Origin: Hyphomicrobiales bacterium
GTDB taxonomy: Bacteria; Pseudomonadota; Alphaproteobacteria; Rhizobiales; Rhizobiaceae
NCBI GenBank assembly: GCA_900471605.1
Contig: UCEY01000025.1
Span: 1 to 64,000 of the forward strand
Direction: 5' to 3'
DNA length: 64,000 nt
The notes beneath the pieces were generated by a model, which had not been told where the DNA came from, did no database searches, and saw only the letters and a program-made list of their open reading frames with translations. The translations under genes were made by a program, and so were the position numbers. Shown in pieces: positions 26,863 to 35,062 of the stretch; position 1 is the stretch's first letter, and every line of letters begins with the position of its first letter.

Positions 26863-28178
26863 ACGAGCAGCTTCGCGTCCTTGTCATCTCGCATGCGCAT
26901 CCCACGGTCTCGCTCGGTGGGGCCGAGATCGCGTCCCACAACCTGCATCTCGGCCTGAAAGCATTGCCGAATGTGGAATCGGTTTACCTCGCCCGGATCG
27001 GCCACCCGGTGCCACGACATTCAGCTTCCGCACTGATGAGCCTCCGCCTTGCCGAGGATGAACTGCTGTTCCACACGGACGACTACGACCACTTCTTCCT
27101 GTCCAACGGCGATACGCAGGCGATCACCCGGGACCTTTTGCGTTTCGCGCGCGACCTGAGGCCCCACGTCATCCATTTCCATCATGTTCTGGGTATCGGC
27201 CTGGAAACTCTCTACGCCCTCAGGGAAGCGTTTCCGCACGCCGCCATCCTCGTCACGTTCCACGAATACCTGTCGATCTGCCACAATCACGGGCAGATGG
27301 TGAAACGCCCCTCGGGTCAGCTTTGCGAAACGGCGTCGCCTGTCGCCTGCCACGGCTGCTTCCCCGAAATCCCGGTTTCACGCTTCCTGAAGCGTGAGCT
27401 GTTTGCCCGCGGAATGCTTGGTCTTGCCGACGCCTTCATCTCCCCCAGCCGGTTTCTGGCGGACCGATACGCCGCCTGGGGCATCGAAAAGGACAAGATC
27501 AGCGTGATCGAAAACGGCATCGCGCCGGAGGCTGCCGTGCCAGCGCGCGAGGTGCAAGGTCCAAAGCCGCGCCGCAACCGCTTCGCCTATTTCGGTCAGA
27601 TGACGCCGTTCAAGGGAGCCGACCTTCTGGTCGACGCCGTTTCGCGCATCCCGAAAGAGATATGGGGCGAAGACTCCTGCCTGATGATCTTCGGCGGCAA
27701 CCTCGAACGGCAGCCGATCGAGTTCCAGGAACGGATGAAGAAGCTCATTGCCGATGCCGGCCACCGCGTCCGCTTCTACGGCGCCTACCAGAACGCGGAT
27801 GTTCCTCGTCTTATGCGTTCGGTCGACTGGGTGGTTCTGCCGTCCGTCTGGTGGGAAAACTCACCCGTCGTGATCCAGGAGGCCCTGCTCCACCGCAGGC
27901 CGATGATCTGCTCCGACATCGGCGGGATGGCCGAGAAGGTGCGGGACGGAAAGGACGGCCTGCACTTTCGCGCGGGCAGCAGCCAGGACCTCGCTGACCG
28001 GATCGTCGAAGTCCTCGGTGACAACCAGATCTGGGAGCGGCTGCGCATTTCCATGCGCCAACCCGCCGACCGGCTTGTCTGCGCGCGCGAACACGTCAAA
28101 CTCTATCGCTCCCTGCTCCGCCGGAAGCTCGATGCCGCGATAGCCGAAAGCCCGAAGATCCTCTCGCACTCGCTCTGA
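26859..28178 (+). CDS. Glycosyltransferase family 4, last gene of the wge-like operon
   Basis: The 439-residue GT-B enzyme overlaps the preceding gene by 4 nt (ATGA). It resembles the GT4 at 22620: ISHAHPTVSLGGAEIASHNLH, VIHFHHVLGIG, HEYLSICHNHGQMV, the Cys pair in CETASPVACHGCFPE, VIENGIAPE and VWWENSPVVIQEALLHRRPM with both conserved glutamates. It should add another sugar to the repeat unit in the cytoplasm. It matches expE7 (wgeG) by position. It ends 57 bp before a convergent hydrolase gene, so the operon stops here. Confidence 0.87.
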   Translation: MNEQLRVLVISHAHPTVSLGGAEIASHNLHLGLKALPNVESVYLARIGHPVPRHSASALMSLRLAEDELLFHTDDYDHFFLSNGDTQAITRDLLRFARDLRPHVIHFHHVLGIGLETLYALREAFPHAAILVTFHEYLSICHNHGQMVKRPSGQLCETASPVACHGCFPEIPVSRFLKRELFARGMLGLADAFISPSRFLADRYAAWGIEKDKISVIENGIAPEAAVPAREVQGPKPRRNRFAYFGQMTPFKGADLLVDAVSRIPKEIWGEDSCLMIFGGNLERQPIEFQERMKKLIADAGHRVRFYGAYQNADVPRLMRSVDWVVLPSVWWENSPVVIQEALLHRRPMICSDIGGMAEKVRDGKDGLHFRAGSSQDLADRIVEVLGDNQIWERLRISMRQPADRLVCAREHVKLYRSLLRRKLDAAIAESPKILSHSL

Positions 28179-28235
28179 CGGACCGCCGTGAAGAAGGCCG
28201 GCCTGTCGAGGGGCGTCGGCAGCAACATGCAAAAA

Positions 28236-29192
28236 TTACGAATGCGCGGCGCCATTCGCCACGAGGCCCCGCGCGATACGGCCGTCCAGCTCCTCGATCC
28301 GACGGGCGAAGCCGGAATTTTCCGGCTGATACTTCATGGCGTCCACAAGCATCGCACGCGCCATTGCGAGTTCGCCGTCGCGAATGTGGCGGTTGGCCCG
28401 ATGATAAAGGAAGTTTGCCTGCTCGACCGTAGAGAATCCCGAACCGAAGTGGGCATGAAATCGGTCGGCCCAGACCCGATGGCGCGCGATCGCGGTCACG
28501 GCGATCTGATAAGGCCGCATTGGCGCCGTCACTCGAGCTTCGCGGGCGAGAGCGCGCAGACCCGGAAGATCATCTCCTCGGCACGCCTCGATCAGCGAGA
28601 GCGCACGCGCCGTCCCGGTGAACGCCCGAACAGTGCCATGGCCGGTCATGTGGACGGGAACCAGCTGCGTCCCTTTTTGCAGCGTCGCAATTCGAACCGC
28701 GTGTTGGCGATCGACCGCGTGAAACGGATCGAAGAAAAGATAGCCCCGGCCGGCTGCGTGTTCAGGCGCGATCGCCATATTGGCATGGAGATCGGGCGAG
28801 AAATGGCGCGCAAACCTGCCATCGAAAGGAACGGCCTTTGGATCGATCGAGACCTGCGGGCAGAAGGCGATGGCAACGGCAGCATTGAAGCGCCTTCGAT
28901 ACCGCAACGCCGCGTAGCCGCCCTGCGAGTGTCCGTAGAGGATCCGCTCCGGCGCTGCGCGGAGGATGGGCGCGGCAGCCTCGACCGCCTTGACGACGCT
29001 CGCCGCCGGAAACCAGTTCGGCCGCCGGCTGATAAAGCCCAGCGCCGAAATATCGGCTTTCTCGCAGAACCGCTGGCCCCAGAAACGGCTGCCGTCGGCC
29101 TTCATTTCCATTTCGTTAAAGGTGACGAGAAGATAGGGAGATGATCCCGCACGATGTATCACCTCCAAATTTTCATCTGAAAACACCCGCAT
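28236..29192 (-). CDS. Alpha/beta-hydrolase-like protein with C-terminal helical repeat
   Basis: The product is 318 residues from the ATG at 29192, preceded by AGGTGG. A reading from a TTG at 29300 would add 36 residues of low-complexity Tyr-rich sequence and is less likely. ILYGHSQGGYAALRY is a nucleophile-elbow motif (G-x-S-x-G), and PVHMTGHGTVRAF carries a probable catalytic histidine. The last 60 residues (VEQANFLYHRANRHIRDGEL onward) look like a TPR pair. No signal peptide is visible. Similar proteins occur near rhizobial polysaccharide genes, but a deacylase role is only a guess. It is convergent with the wge-like operon. Confidence 0.65.
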   Translation of the reverse strand: MRVFSDENLEVIHRAGSSPYLLVTFNEMEMKADGSRFWGQRFCEKADISALGFISRRPNWFPAASVVKAVEAAAPILRAAPERILYGHSQGGYAALRYRRRFNAAVAIAFCPQVSIDPKAVPFDGRFARHFSPDLHANMAIAPEHAAGRGYLFFDPFHAVDRQHAVRIATLQKGTQLVPVHMTGHGTVRAFTGTARALSLIEACRGDDLPGLRALAREARVTAPMRPYQIAVTAIARHRVWADRFHAHFGSGFSTVEQANFLYHRANRHIRDGELAMARAMLVDAMKYQPENSGFARRIEELDGRIARGLVANGAAHS

Positions 29193-29460
29193 GCGGCCAC
29201 CTACAAAATGATTAGGAGAAAATATAATTCTATTTTCGAAATAGATTTTCTCAGTATATCTATAATATAAGGATCGATACTCCGAATCAACTACACTCAA
29301 GCCCGCAGCGACGAGGTGTATTCCTGGTGACCGAATACGTCTTCAATGCAAACCGTCGCCGGCGCCGACCCCTTCGTTGGAATTCCGCAAAGCTCTTCCT
29401 TCCGGCGGCCACAGTGCTAGAGTTTGCCCCATCGGCTTGTGAACTTCGACCGGGGGGCGG
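29193..29460. promoter_or_regulatory. AT-rich divergent promoter region with an inverted repeat
   Basis: This 268-bp gap between the hydrolase and the plsC-like gene is clearly richer in A+T than its surroundings. It holds an inverted repeat TCTATTT-TCG-AAATAGA at 29229-29245, only about 37 bp upstream of the hydrolase start, a plausible operator site. It should carry promoters for both directions. No matching regulator is adjacent, so the binding protein is unknown. Confidence 0.4.
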
Positions 29461-30105
29461 ATGACGGATTTTATTGCGAAGGCCGCAGCGGCGACTATCG
29501 TCGTCTTTGCCCGCGCGGTCACTGCGGTTCGCGCCATATGGTCCGAGGAGGGGCTGCCATCTCGCCCCTGCATCTATTTCGCCAATCATTCCAGCCACGG
29601 CGACTTCGTTCTGGTCTGGGCGGTACTGCCGCCGAGGCTCCGTCGCCAGGCCCGCCCGGTTGCCGGTGCCGAATACTGGCTGAAATCGCCGCTCACGCGC
29701 TTCATCGGCAGCGACGTTTTCAATGCCGTCCTGATCGCCAGGGATCGGGATAAGAGGACGGAGGATCCCGTCGCTCAGATGACCTCGGCGATCGACGCGG
29801 GTTCATCCCTCATCCTCTTCCCCGAGGGTACGCGGAACCAATCCGATGCCCGGCTCCTTCCGTTCAAAAGCGGCATCTTTCACTTGGCCGCGGCGCGCCC
29901 CGACATCGAGCTCGTCCCCGTCTGGATCAACAATCTCAACCGGGTCATGCCAAAGGGAGAGATCGTCCCTATCCCGCTGATCTGCACCGTCACCTTCGGC
30001 GGCGCCCTGCGGATCAAACCGGACGAAACCAAGGATGCTTTCCTTGAGCGAATGCAGACTGCCCTTTTAGCTCTGTCTCCGAAGCCTGCAGGGAGTGGCG
30101 AATGA
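29461..30105 (+). CDS. 1-acyl-sn-glycerol-3-phosphate acyltransferase (PlsC family)
   Basis: The 214-residue membrane-associated protein has the PlsC motifs: NHSSHGDF (H-x4-D catalytic pair), FPEGTRNQ (substrate phosphate binding) and VPVWINNL as block IV. It acylates lysophosphatidate to phosphatidate. A hydrophobic N-terminal segment (about residues 6-24) anchors it. It starts a tight four-gene lipid operon and overlaps cdsA by 4 nt. This is probably not the housekeeping copy, since it travels with a specialised CdsA and CDP-alcohol transferase. Confidence 0.88.
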   Translation: MTDFIAKAAAATIVVFARAVTAVRAIWSEEGLPSRPCIYFANHSSHGDFVLVWAVLPPRLRRQARPVAGAEYWLKSPLTRFIGSDVFNAVLIARDRDKRTEDPVAQMTSAIDAGSSLILFPEGTRNQSDARLLPFKSGIFHLAAARPDIELVPVWINNLNRVMPKGEIVPIPLICTVTFGGALRIKPDETKDAFLERMQTALLALSPKPAGSGE

Positions 30106-31049
30106 GTGCCGCGAGTTCCGATCTTTTGACGCTGGTGGCAGGCATCTTCGGCGTACTCATTCTTGCGTCAACCATCGGTTACGTGCTGCAGCAGCGCCTC
30201 TCGCCGACGGGCTCCAACGCCTCGATCGAAAACCTCAACGCCCGGATCAAGGCATGGTGGATCATGGTTATCCTGATCGGCATCGCTTTCGTGGCGGGCC
30301 GCATCGGCGTGCTCATTCTATTCGGCTTCTGCTCCTTTGCCGCGCTGCGGGAATTCGTGACCCTCATCAATACCCGCAGGGCGGATCACTGGGCACTGGC
30401 CGCAGCCTTCTTCATCGTCGTGCCGCTTCAGTACTATCTGCTGTGGGCCGAACAATACGGGATCTTCTCGATCTTCATCCCGGTCTATGCGTTCCTGCTG
30501 ATGCCGATCATATCCGTGCTCAGGGGCGACACGGAGCGCTTTCTGATCCGCATTGCGGAAGTGCAGTGGGCACTGATGATCTGCGTCTTCTGCGCCTCGC
30601 ATGTGCCTGCGCTGCTGACGCTGAACATACCGGGTTACGAGGGACGTAACGTCCTGCTGATCGCCTTCCTGGTGATCGTCGTCCAGCTGAGCGACGTGCT
30701 GCAATATGTTTGGGGCAAGCTGTTCGGACACATCAAGATCGCTCCAAAGCTGTCGCCCTCGAAAACGGTGGAAGGGTTTGCCGGCGGCGTCATCAGCGCC
30801 ACCCTGATCGGTGCCGCCCTCTGGTGGATAACGCCGTTTACGCCCGTTCAGGCCGGACTTCTGGCCTTCGTGATCACGCTGATGGGCTTCTTCGGGGGCC
30901 TTGTGATGTCGGCGATCAAGCGGGACCGCGGCATCAAGGACTGGGGCAATCTCATCGAGGGTCATGGCGGATTGATCGATAGGCTGGATTCCGTCGTTTT
31001 CTCGGCGCCGATATTCTTCCATATCGTGCGCTACTGGTGGTCGCTGTGA
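30102..31049 (+). CDS. Phosphatidate cytidylyltransferase (CdsA family)
   Basis: The 315-residue integral membrane protein carries the CDS signature near its C-terminus: MSAIKRDRGIKDWG, then GHGGLIDRLDS. It has eight or so predicted membrane segments. It converts phosphatidate and CTP to CDP-diacylglycerol, the donor for phospholipid head-group transfer. The presence with PlsC and a CDP-alcohol transferase makes a three-step lipid module. E. coli ynbB/ynbA form a similar accessory pair (from memory). It overlaps its neighbours on both sides. Confidence 0.9.
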   Translation: MSAASSDLLTLVAGIFGVLILASTIGYVLQQRLSPTGSNASIENLNARIKAWWIMVILIGIAFVAGRIGVLILFGFCSFAALREFVTLINTRRADHWALAAAFFIVVPLQYYLLWAEQYGIFSIFIPVYAFLLMPIISVLRGDTERFLIRIAEVQWALMICVFCASHVPALLTLNIPGYEGRNVLLIAFLVIVVQLSDVLQYVWGKLFGHIKIAPKLSPSKTVEGFAGGVISATLIGAALWWITPFTPVQAGLLAFVITLMGFFGGLVMSAIKRDRGIKDWGNLIEGHGGLIDRLDSVVFSAPIFFHIVRYWWSL

Positions 31050-31444
31050 TTGCGGAAGCGGTGAAAAGATTGGCCCGCCACGGGGTGGTCCATGTCCTGT
31101 TCGCTTTTTTCGCCATGGGCGGTTGGGCCGTCTTTGCCAATCGCGCCTATGACATGCCGAGACCGCTCTATTCAGGTCTGGTCCAGGGCGCCATGTCCGC
31201 CTGCCTGACACTTTTCCTGAAGTCGGTGATCGACGGTCTTTCGAAGCGTTTTGCCGGACGAACACGTTTGTGGGCGCCGCCGCTGATTGCCTGCCTCGGC
31301 TCGGCCAGTCTTCTCGTCGTCATCCATGCGGCGAGCGGTACACCGGAAATACTCAAGACCATAACGATCCCGCTTCTGGTATCGACGAGCTACGCCGCGA
31401 TCTACAACTACTCTATCTCCGAAAAACGAGGTGCCGGGACATGA
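31046..31444 (+). CDS. Small four-helix membrane protein of the lipid operon
   Basis: The protein is about 132 residues from the GTG at 31046, whose GTGA overlap with the cdsA stop argues for translational coupling; GTG at 31037 is an alternative. Four hydrophobic segments are visible (about residues 11-30, 41-58, 73-92, 100-120). No catalytic motif is seen and the family is not recognised. It is fixed between cdsA and the CDP-alcohol transferase gene, both overlapping, so a role in the same lipid pathway, for instance as an accessory subunit or transporter, is inferred. Confidence 0.65.
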   Translation: MIAEAVKRLARHGVVHVLFAFFAMGGWAVFANRAYDMPRPLYSGLVQGAMSACLTLFLKSVIDGLSKRFAGRTRLWAPPLIACLGSASLLVVIHAASGTPEILKTITIPLLVSTSYAAIYNYSISEKRGAGT

Positions 31445-32079
31445 CCGAGACGGGCGACAGGCGACCCCTGGCAAGCCGCAACACCCGATGGGCAGGCGCG
31501 ATCGCGCGATGGATGGCGTCGAAAACCATTACGCCCAACCAGATATCCCAGGCCAGCATGGTCGCTGCAGCGCTTGCCGGCGGTGCATTCTATCTGGCGG
31601 GACAGACGGTCGGATGGGCGCGCGTCGCCTGCTTGTTAGCCGCGGTCCTGTTTTGTCAGGGCCGGCTGCTTTGCAACCTATTTGACGGCATGGTCGCCGT
31701 CGAAGGCGGAAAGGGAGAACCGGACGGGCCGTTCTGGAACGAGTTCCCGGATCGCGTCGCCGATCTTCTGATCTTTGCGGGCGTCGGATATGGAATAGGC
31801 ATGCCAGGGCTCGGCTGGGCCGCCGGCGCATTTGCCGTCCTGACGGCCTACGTCCGCGAGCTTGGCCGCGCGACAGGCAAACCAAGCGACTTCTCCGGCC
31901 CCATGGCCAAGCAGCACCGGATGGCAACCATCACCGCAGCAGGATTGGCGTCCATCCTCGAACCATTGTGGGGCTGGCACAACCACATCCTGACCTACGG
32001 TCTCGCACTGATCGCGCTCGGCGCGGCTTTCACAGCACTGCGCCGTTCAAGGACATTGATCTCGCGGCTGCTGTCATGA
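31441..32079 (+). CDS. CDP-alcohol phosphatidyltransferase family protein, variant motif
   Basis: The product is 212 residues from the ATG at 31441, overlapping the previous stop (ATGA). The CDP-alcohol transferase core is recognisable but altered. Where the consensus is D-x2-DG-x2-AR-x8-G-x3-D-x3-D, this protein has NLFDGMVAVEGGKG, then GPFWNEFPDRVAD: the first Asp is Asn, Arg is Val, and the distal part reads G-x3-N-x3-D-x3-D. This looks like a subfamily form rather than decay, since the rest is intact and the operon is tight. It should transfer a phosphatidyl group from CDP-diacylglycerol to an unknown alcohol. Confidence 0.8.
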   Translation: MTETGDRRPLASRNTRWAGAIARWMASKTITPNQISQASMVAAALAGGAFYLAGQTVGWARVACLLAAVLFCQGRLLCNLFDGMVAVEGGKGEPDGPFWNEFPDRVADLLIFAGVGYGIGMPGLGWAAGAFAVLTAYVRELGRATGKPSDFSGPMAKQHRMATITAAGLASILEPLWGWHNHILTYGLALIALGAAFTALRRSRTLISRLLS

Positions 32080-32177
32080 CCGCGTAAGCATGGATCCGAG
32101 CGCCGCACCTGCCGGCGCCCGCGCGGTGTCCCGGGCGTATCCGATCCGTCGATCGAATTCCGCCCGGGGCAAAATGC

Positions 32178-33398
32178 TCAGGCTACCTCGCAGATATCGA
32201 GGATGGTCAGCATGTAGATGCGGATCATGTCGAGGTAATCGACGATGTCGACACGTTCGTCCGGCATCGTATTGTAACGGCCGCCGGGGCCGCAGACGAT
32301 GCCTTCCATGCCGAGTTCCTGGTAGAGATGACCGGCATCGGTACCGTAGAAACGGGTCGGCGTGATCGCACCCGTCGGCTGCTTTTCGCCGCGCACGGCT
32401 TCATAGGCCGCGTTGATCGACGTGACGATCCGCGATGTCGGCGAAACTTCGAAGGGCGGCATCAGCGGGCGGCCCTCGATAAGTTCCGGAACCAGCTTGG
32501 CCTTGAGGCCGGGGAACCGGCCTTCGAGCGCCGTCAGTTCCCTTGCGAGGTCGGCCAGTACGCCTTCCTGGGTCTGGCCCGGCGCATAACGGCACGAGCC
32601 CTTGAGGCGGACGAAATCCGCCACCTGGGGCGGACGCCATTCCTCGAGGCTGCGGCCAAGCGCGCCATGAACGACGCCGACATGGCCGCGATTGATCGAG
32701 CGATGGACATCGCTCCTGGCACCGCTGAAGGTCATCGCATTGATGCGCGGAATGATGTCGCAGGCCGCCGCGATCGCATCGACGGATTCTTCCCGCTTGG
32801 ACAGATGACGCGTATCCCCGGTCAGTTCGATGACGTAGCTGAGGGCTGCCGCATGCATGGTGACGGCGACGAGGTCGCTCGGCTCGCTGTTGATGAAATA
32901 GTCTGCCTTGATACCGTTTTTGATGGCAGCCAGCGTGCCCACGCCGCCCTGCAGTTCACCAACCACGAAAGTCAGGATCACATCGCCCTTGAGCTTGACG
33001 CCGGCATCAAGCAGCGTCTTCACGGCACAGAAATAGGCGGCATCGCCGGCCTTCATGTTCGACACGCCGATACCGTAGATGAACTTGTCGTCGACGAGGC
33101 CGGCATAGGGATCGACCGTCCAGCCTTCGGTCACCGGGTTGGTATCGAGATGGCCGTTGAACAGCAGGCTCTTACCGCCGCCGGCGCCCCTGACGCGTCC
33201 GATCGTGTTGAACCGCCGGCCGTCGTCGAAGGGCTGCAATTCCGCTTCGATCCCGATCTTCTCCAGTTCGCCGGCCATGTAGCGCGCGAGCGCGCGCTCG
33301 CCGTCGGTTTCCGAATGGCTCTTGTGCTGGACCATCTTCGACAGGAAATCGAGGCAGGCCTTTTCGTCGATCCGATCCACCAGGGACTTCGGGTCCAT
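32178..33398 (-). CDS. M20-family amidohydrolase with altered metal ligands
   Basis: The 406-residue cytoplasmic protein starts at the ATG at 33398 (AAGGAG 7 nt upstream); an ATG two codons earlier is too close to it. It has the ArgE/DapE-like M20 layout: FNGHLDTNPV (His83, Asp85), GVSNMKAG where the bridging Asp is Asn (114), VGELQGG where the usual Glu-Glu is Glu148-Leu149, NSEPSD (Glu172), and YGTDAGHLYQ with the last His. Two of the usual zinc ligands are thus changed. It is the last gene of a peptide-type ABC operon that also begins with an M20 gene, pointing to N-acyl amino acids or dipeptide-like substrates. Confidence 0.8.
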   Translation of the reverse strand: MDPKSLVDRIDEKACLDFLSKMVQHKSHSETDGERALARYMAGELEKIGIEAELQPFDDGRRFNTIGRVRGAGGGKSLLFNGHLDTNPVTEGWTVDPYAGLVDDKFIYGIGVSNMKAGDAAYFCAVKTLLDAGVKLKGDVILTFVVGELQGGVGTLAAIKNGIKADYFINSEPSDLVAVTMHAAALSYVIELTGDTRHLSKREESVDAIAAACDIIPRINAMTFSGARSDVHRSINRGHVGVVHGALGRSLEEWRPPQVADFVRLKGSCRYAPGQTQEGVLADLARELTALEGRFPGLKAKLVPELIEGRPLMPPFEVSPTSRIVTSINAAYEAVRGEKQPTGAITPTRFYGTDAGHLYQELGMEGIVCGPGGRYNTMPDERVDIVDYLDMIRIYMLTILDICEVA

Positions 33399-33420
33399 TG
33401 TCATGCTCCTTGAGGCTTTG

Positions 33421-35052
33421 TCACAGGTATTGGCCGGCCGCGCGCGGCACCGCCTCGATGAGGCGGCGGGTATATTCGGCGCGATCGGGGCTATCGATAT
33501 CCGCCGCCGGTGCGATTTCGACCAGATTGCCGCGATACATCACGGCGATCCGGTGGGCGATCTGGCGGATAAGGTTGAGGTCGTGGGTGATGAACAGGTA
33601 GGCGGTGCCACTGGCCTTCTGCAATTCCAGCAGAAGCTGGACGATCGACGCCTGCACCGACACATCGAGCGCCGACGTGATTTCATCGCAGATCACCAGC
33701 TTCGGCTTCGAAGCAAAAGCACGGGCGATGGCGACGCGCTGCTTCTCGCCGCCCGACAGCTGATGGGGGTAACGCTGTACATGGGTGCGCGGCAGGCGCA
33801 CCTGTTCCAGCATGTCGCCAACCTTTTGGTCGAGATTAGACGCATCCCCGAACAGCTTTAGCGGCCGCGACAGGATCTCGCCGATCTTCTGGCGGGGATT
33901 GAGCGAGGCGTCGGGGTGCTGGAAGATGATCTGCACATCCTTGCGATAGGCATTGTCCATGTCGCCAAGGTTCCTGATCTCGCGACCGTCGAACCAGATC
34001 TGGCCCTCGAAGCGGTTGAGACCTGTCATCGCCTTGGCCAGTGTCGATTTGCCGGAGCCGGATTCGCCGACAATGCCGAGAATTTCGCCCGGGTTGACGC
34101 TGAGGCTGACGGCATTGTTGCCGGCCACACGTTCCGTCTTGCGGCCGGTCAGCGCCGCCAGGAACGGCTTGCGGCCGTAGTGCACGCTGACGTTTTCGAC
34201 CCGCACAAGCGGCTGGTCCGTTGGGGCCAAGGCGTCACCGACCAGCCTGTGGGAAGGATCCGGAACAGCCGCGATCAGCTCGCGGGTATAATCCTGCTGC
34301 GGGTTGGCAAAGATGCTGCGCACCGCGCCCTGCTCGACGATATCGCCGCGACGGATGACGGCGACGCGGCTCGCCGTGCGCGACACCAGGGCGAGATCGT
34401 GGGAAATGTAGAGCGAGGCGACACCGGTCTCGGCCTGCAGTTCGACGAACAGGTCAAGGATCTGCCGCGCGGTGATGACATCGAGTGCCGTGGTCGGCTC
34501 GTCGAAAATGATGCATTCCGGATTGCAGGCAAAAGCGGATGCGATGACGACCCGCTGCTTTTCCCCGCCGGATGCTTCGTGCGGCATTCGGTTCATCATC
34601 GCTGCCGGCGTTTTCAGGCCGACATGCGCCAGCATCGCCTCGCCTTCCTTCCAGGCTTGCTGCCGCGTCAGCCCGCGGTGACGGACCAGCACTTCGGCGA
34701 GCTGGGTGCCGAGCGAGAGGGTCGGGTTGAGCGACGTACTCGGGTCCTGGAACACCATGCTGATGCGGCGGCCGCGAAAGGCCTCGATTTCAGCATCGGT
34801 CTTTTGCAGCAGGTTTTCGCCGCTCAAAAGGATGCGGCCACCGGGTTCGCGGGCGTTCTTGGGAAGATAACGCATGATCGACCATGCGAGCGAGGTCTTG
34901 CCGGATCCGGATTCCCCGACAAGGCCGAGGATCTCGCCACGGTGGATGGCGAGGTCGATGTTCTTGAGTGCATGGAAGACGCCGGAGGCCGTGTGGTAAT
35001 CCAGCGAGTAGTTCTCGATCGCGAGAACCGGGGTATCTGGTGTCGTCGTCAT
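33421..35052 (-). CDS. Peptide-type ABC transporter, fused double ATPase (DppD-DppF type)
   Basis: The 543-residue protein contains two ATP-binding cassettes, each with Walker A (GESGSGKTS and GESGSGKST), a signature (SGGEKQR in both) and a Walker B (IIFDEPTT and VICDEITS, the second with Ile in place of Pro). The second half carries the C-terminal oligopeptide-transporter extension. Fusion of OppD and OppF halves is common in Rhizobiales. The start is the ATG at 35052; a longer reading reaches into the permease gene. It powers the importer made with the two permeases and binding protein upstream in the same operon. Confidence 0.88.
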   Translation of the reverse strand: MTTTPDTPVLAIENYSLDYHTASGVFHALKNIDLAIHRGEILGLVGESGSGKTSLAWSIMRYLPKNAREPGGRILLSGENLLQKTDAEIEAFRGRRISMVFQDPSTSLNPTLSLGTQLAEVLVRHRGLTRQQAWKEGEAMLAHVGLKTPAAMMNRMPHEASGGEKQRVVIASAFACNPECIIFDEPTTALDVITARQILDLFVELQAETGVASLYISHDLALVSRTASRVAVIRRGDIVEQGAVRSIFANPQQDYTRELIAAVPDPSHRLVGDALAPTDQPLVRVENVSVHYGRKPFLAALTGRKTERVAGNNAVSLSVNPGEILGIVGESGSGKSTLAKAMTGLNRFEGQIWFDGREIRNLGDMDNAYRKDVQIIFQHPDASLNPRQKIGEILSRPLKLFGDASNLDQKVGDMLEQVRLPRTHVQRYPHQLSGGEKQRVAIARAFASKPKLVICDEITSALDVSVQASIVQLLLELQKASGTAYLFITHDLNLIRQIAHRIAVMYRGNLVEIAPAADIDSPDRAEYTRRLIEAVPRAAGQYL

Positions 35053-35062
35053 GGCCTTGACC

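Noticed and set aside
31270..31440. N-terminal extension of the CDP-alcohol transferase frame
   Set aside because: It overlaps the small membrane protein gene in another frame and is followed by a coupled ATG at 31441.
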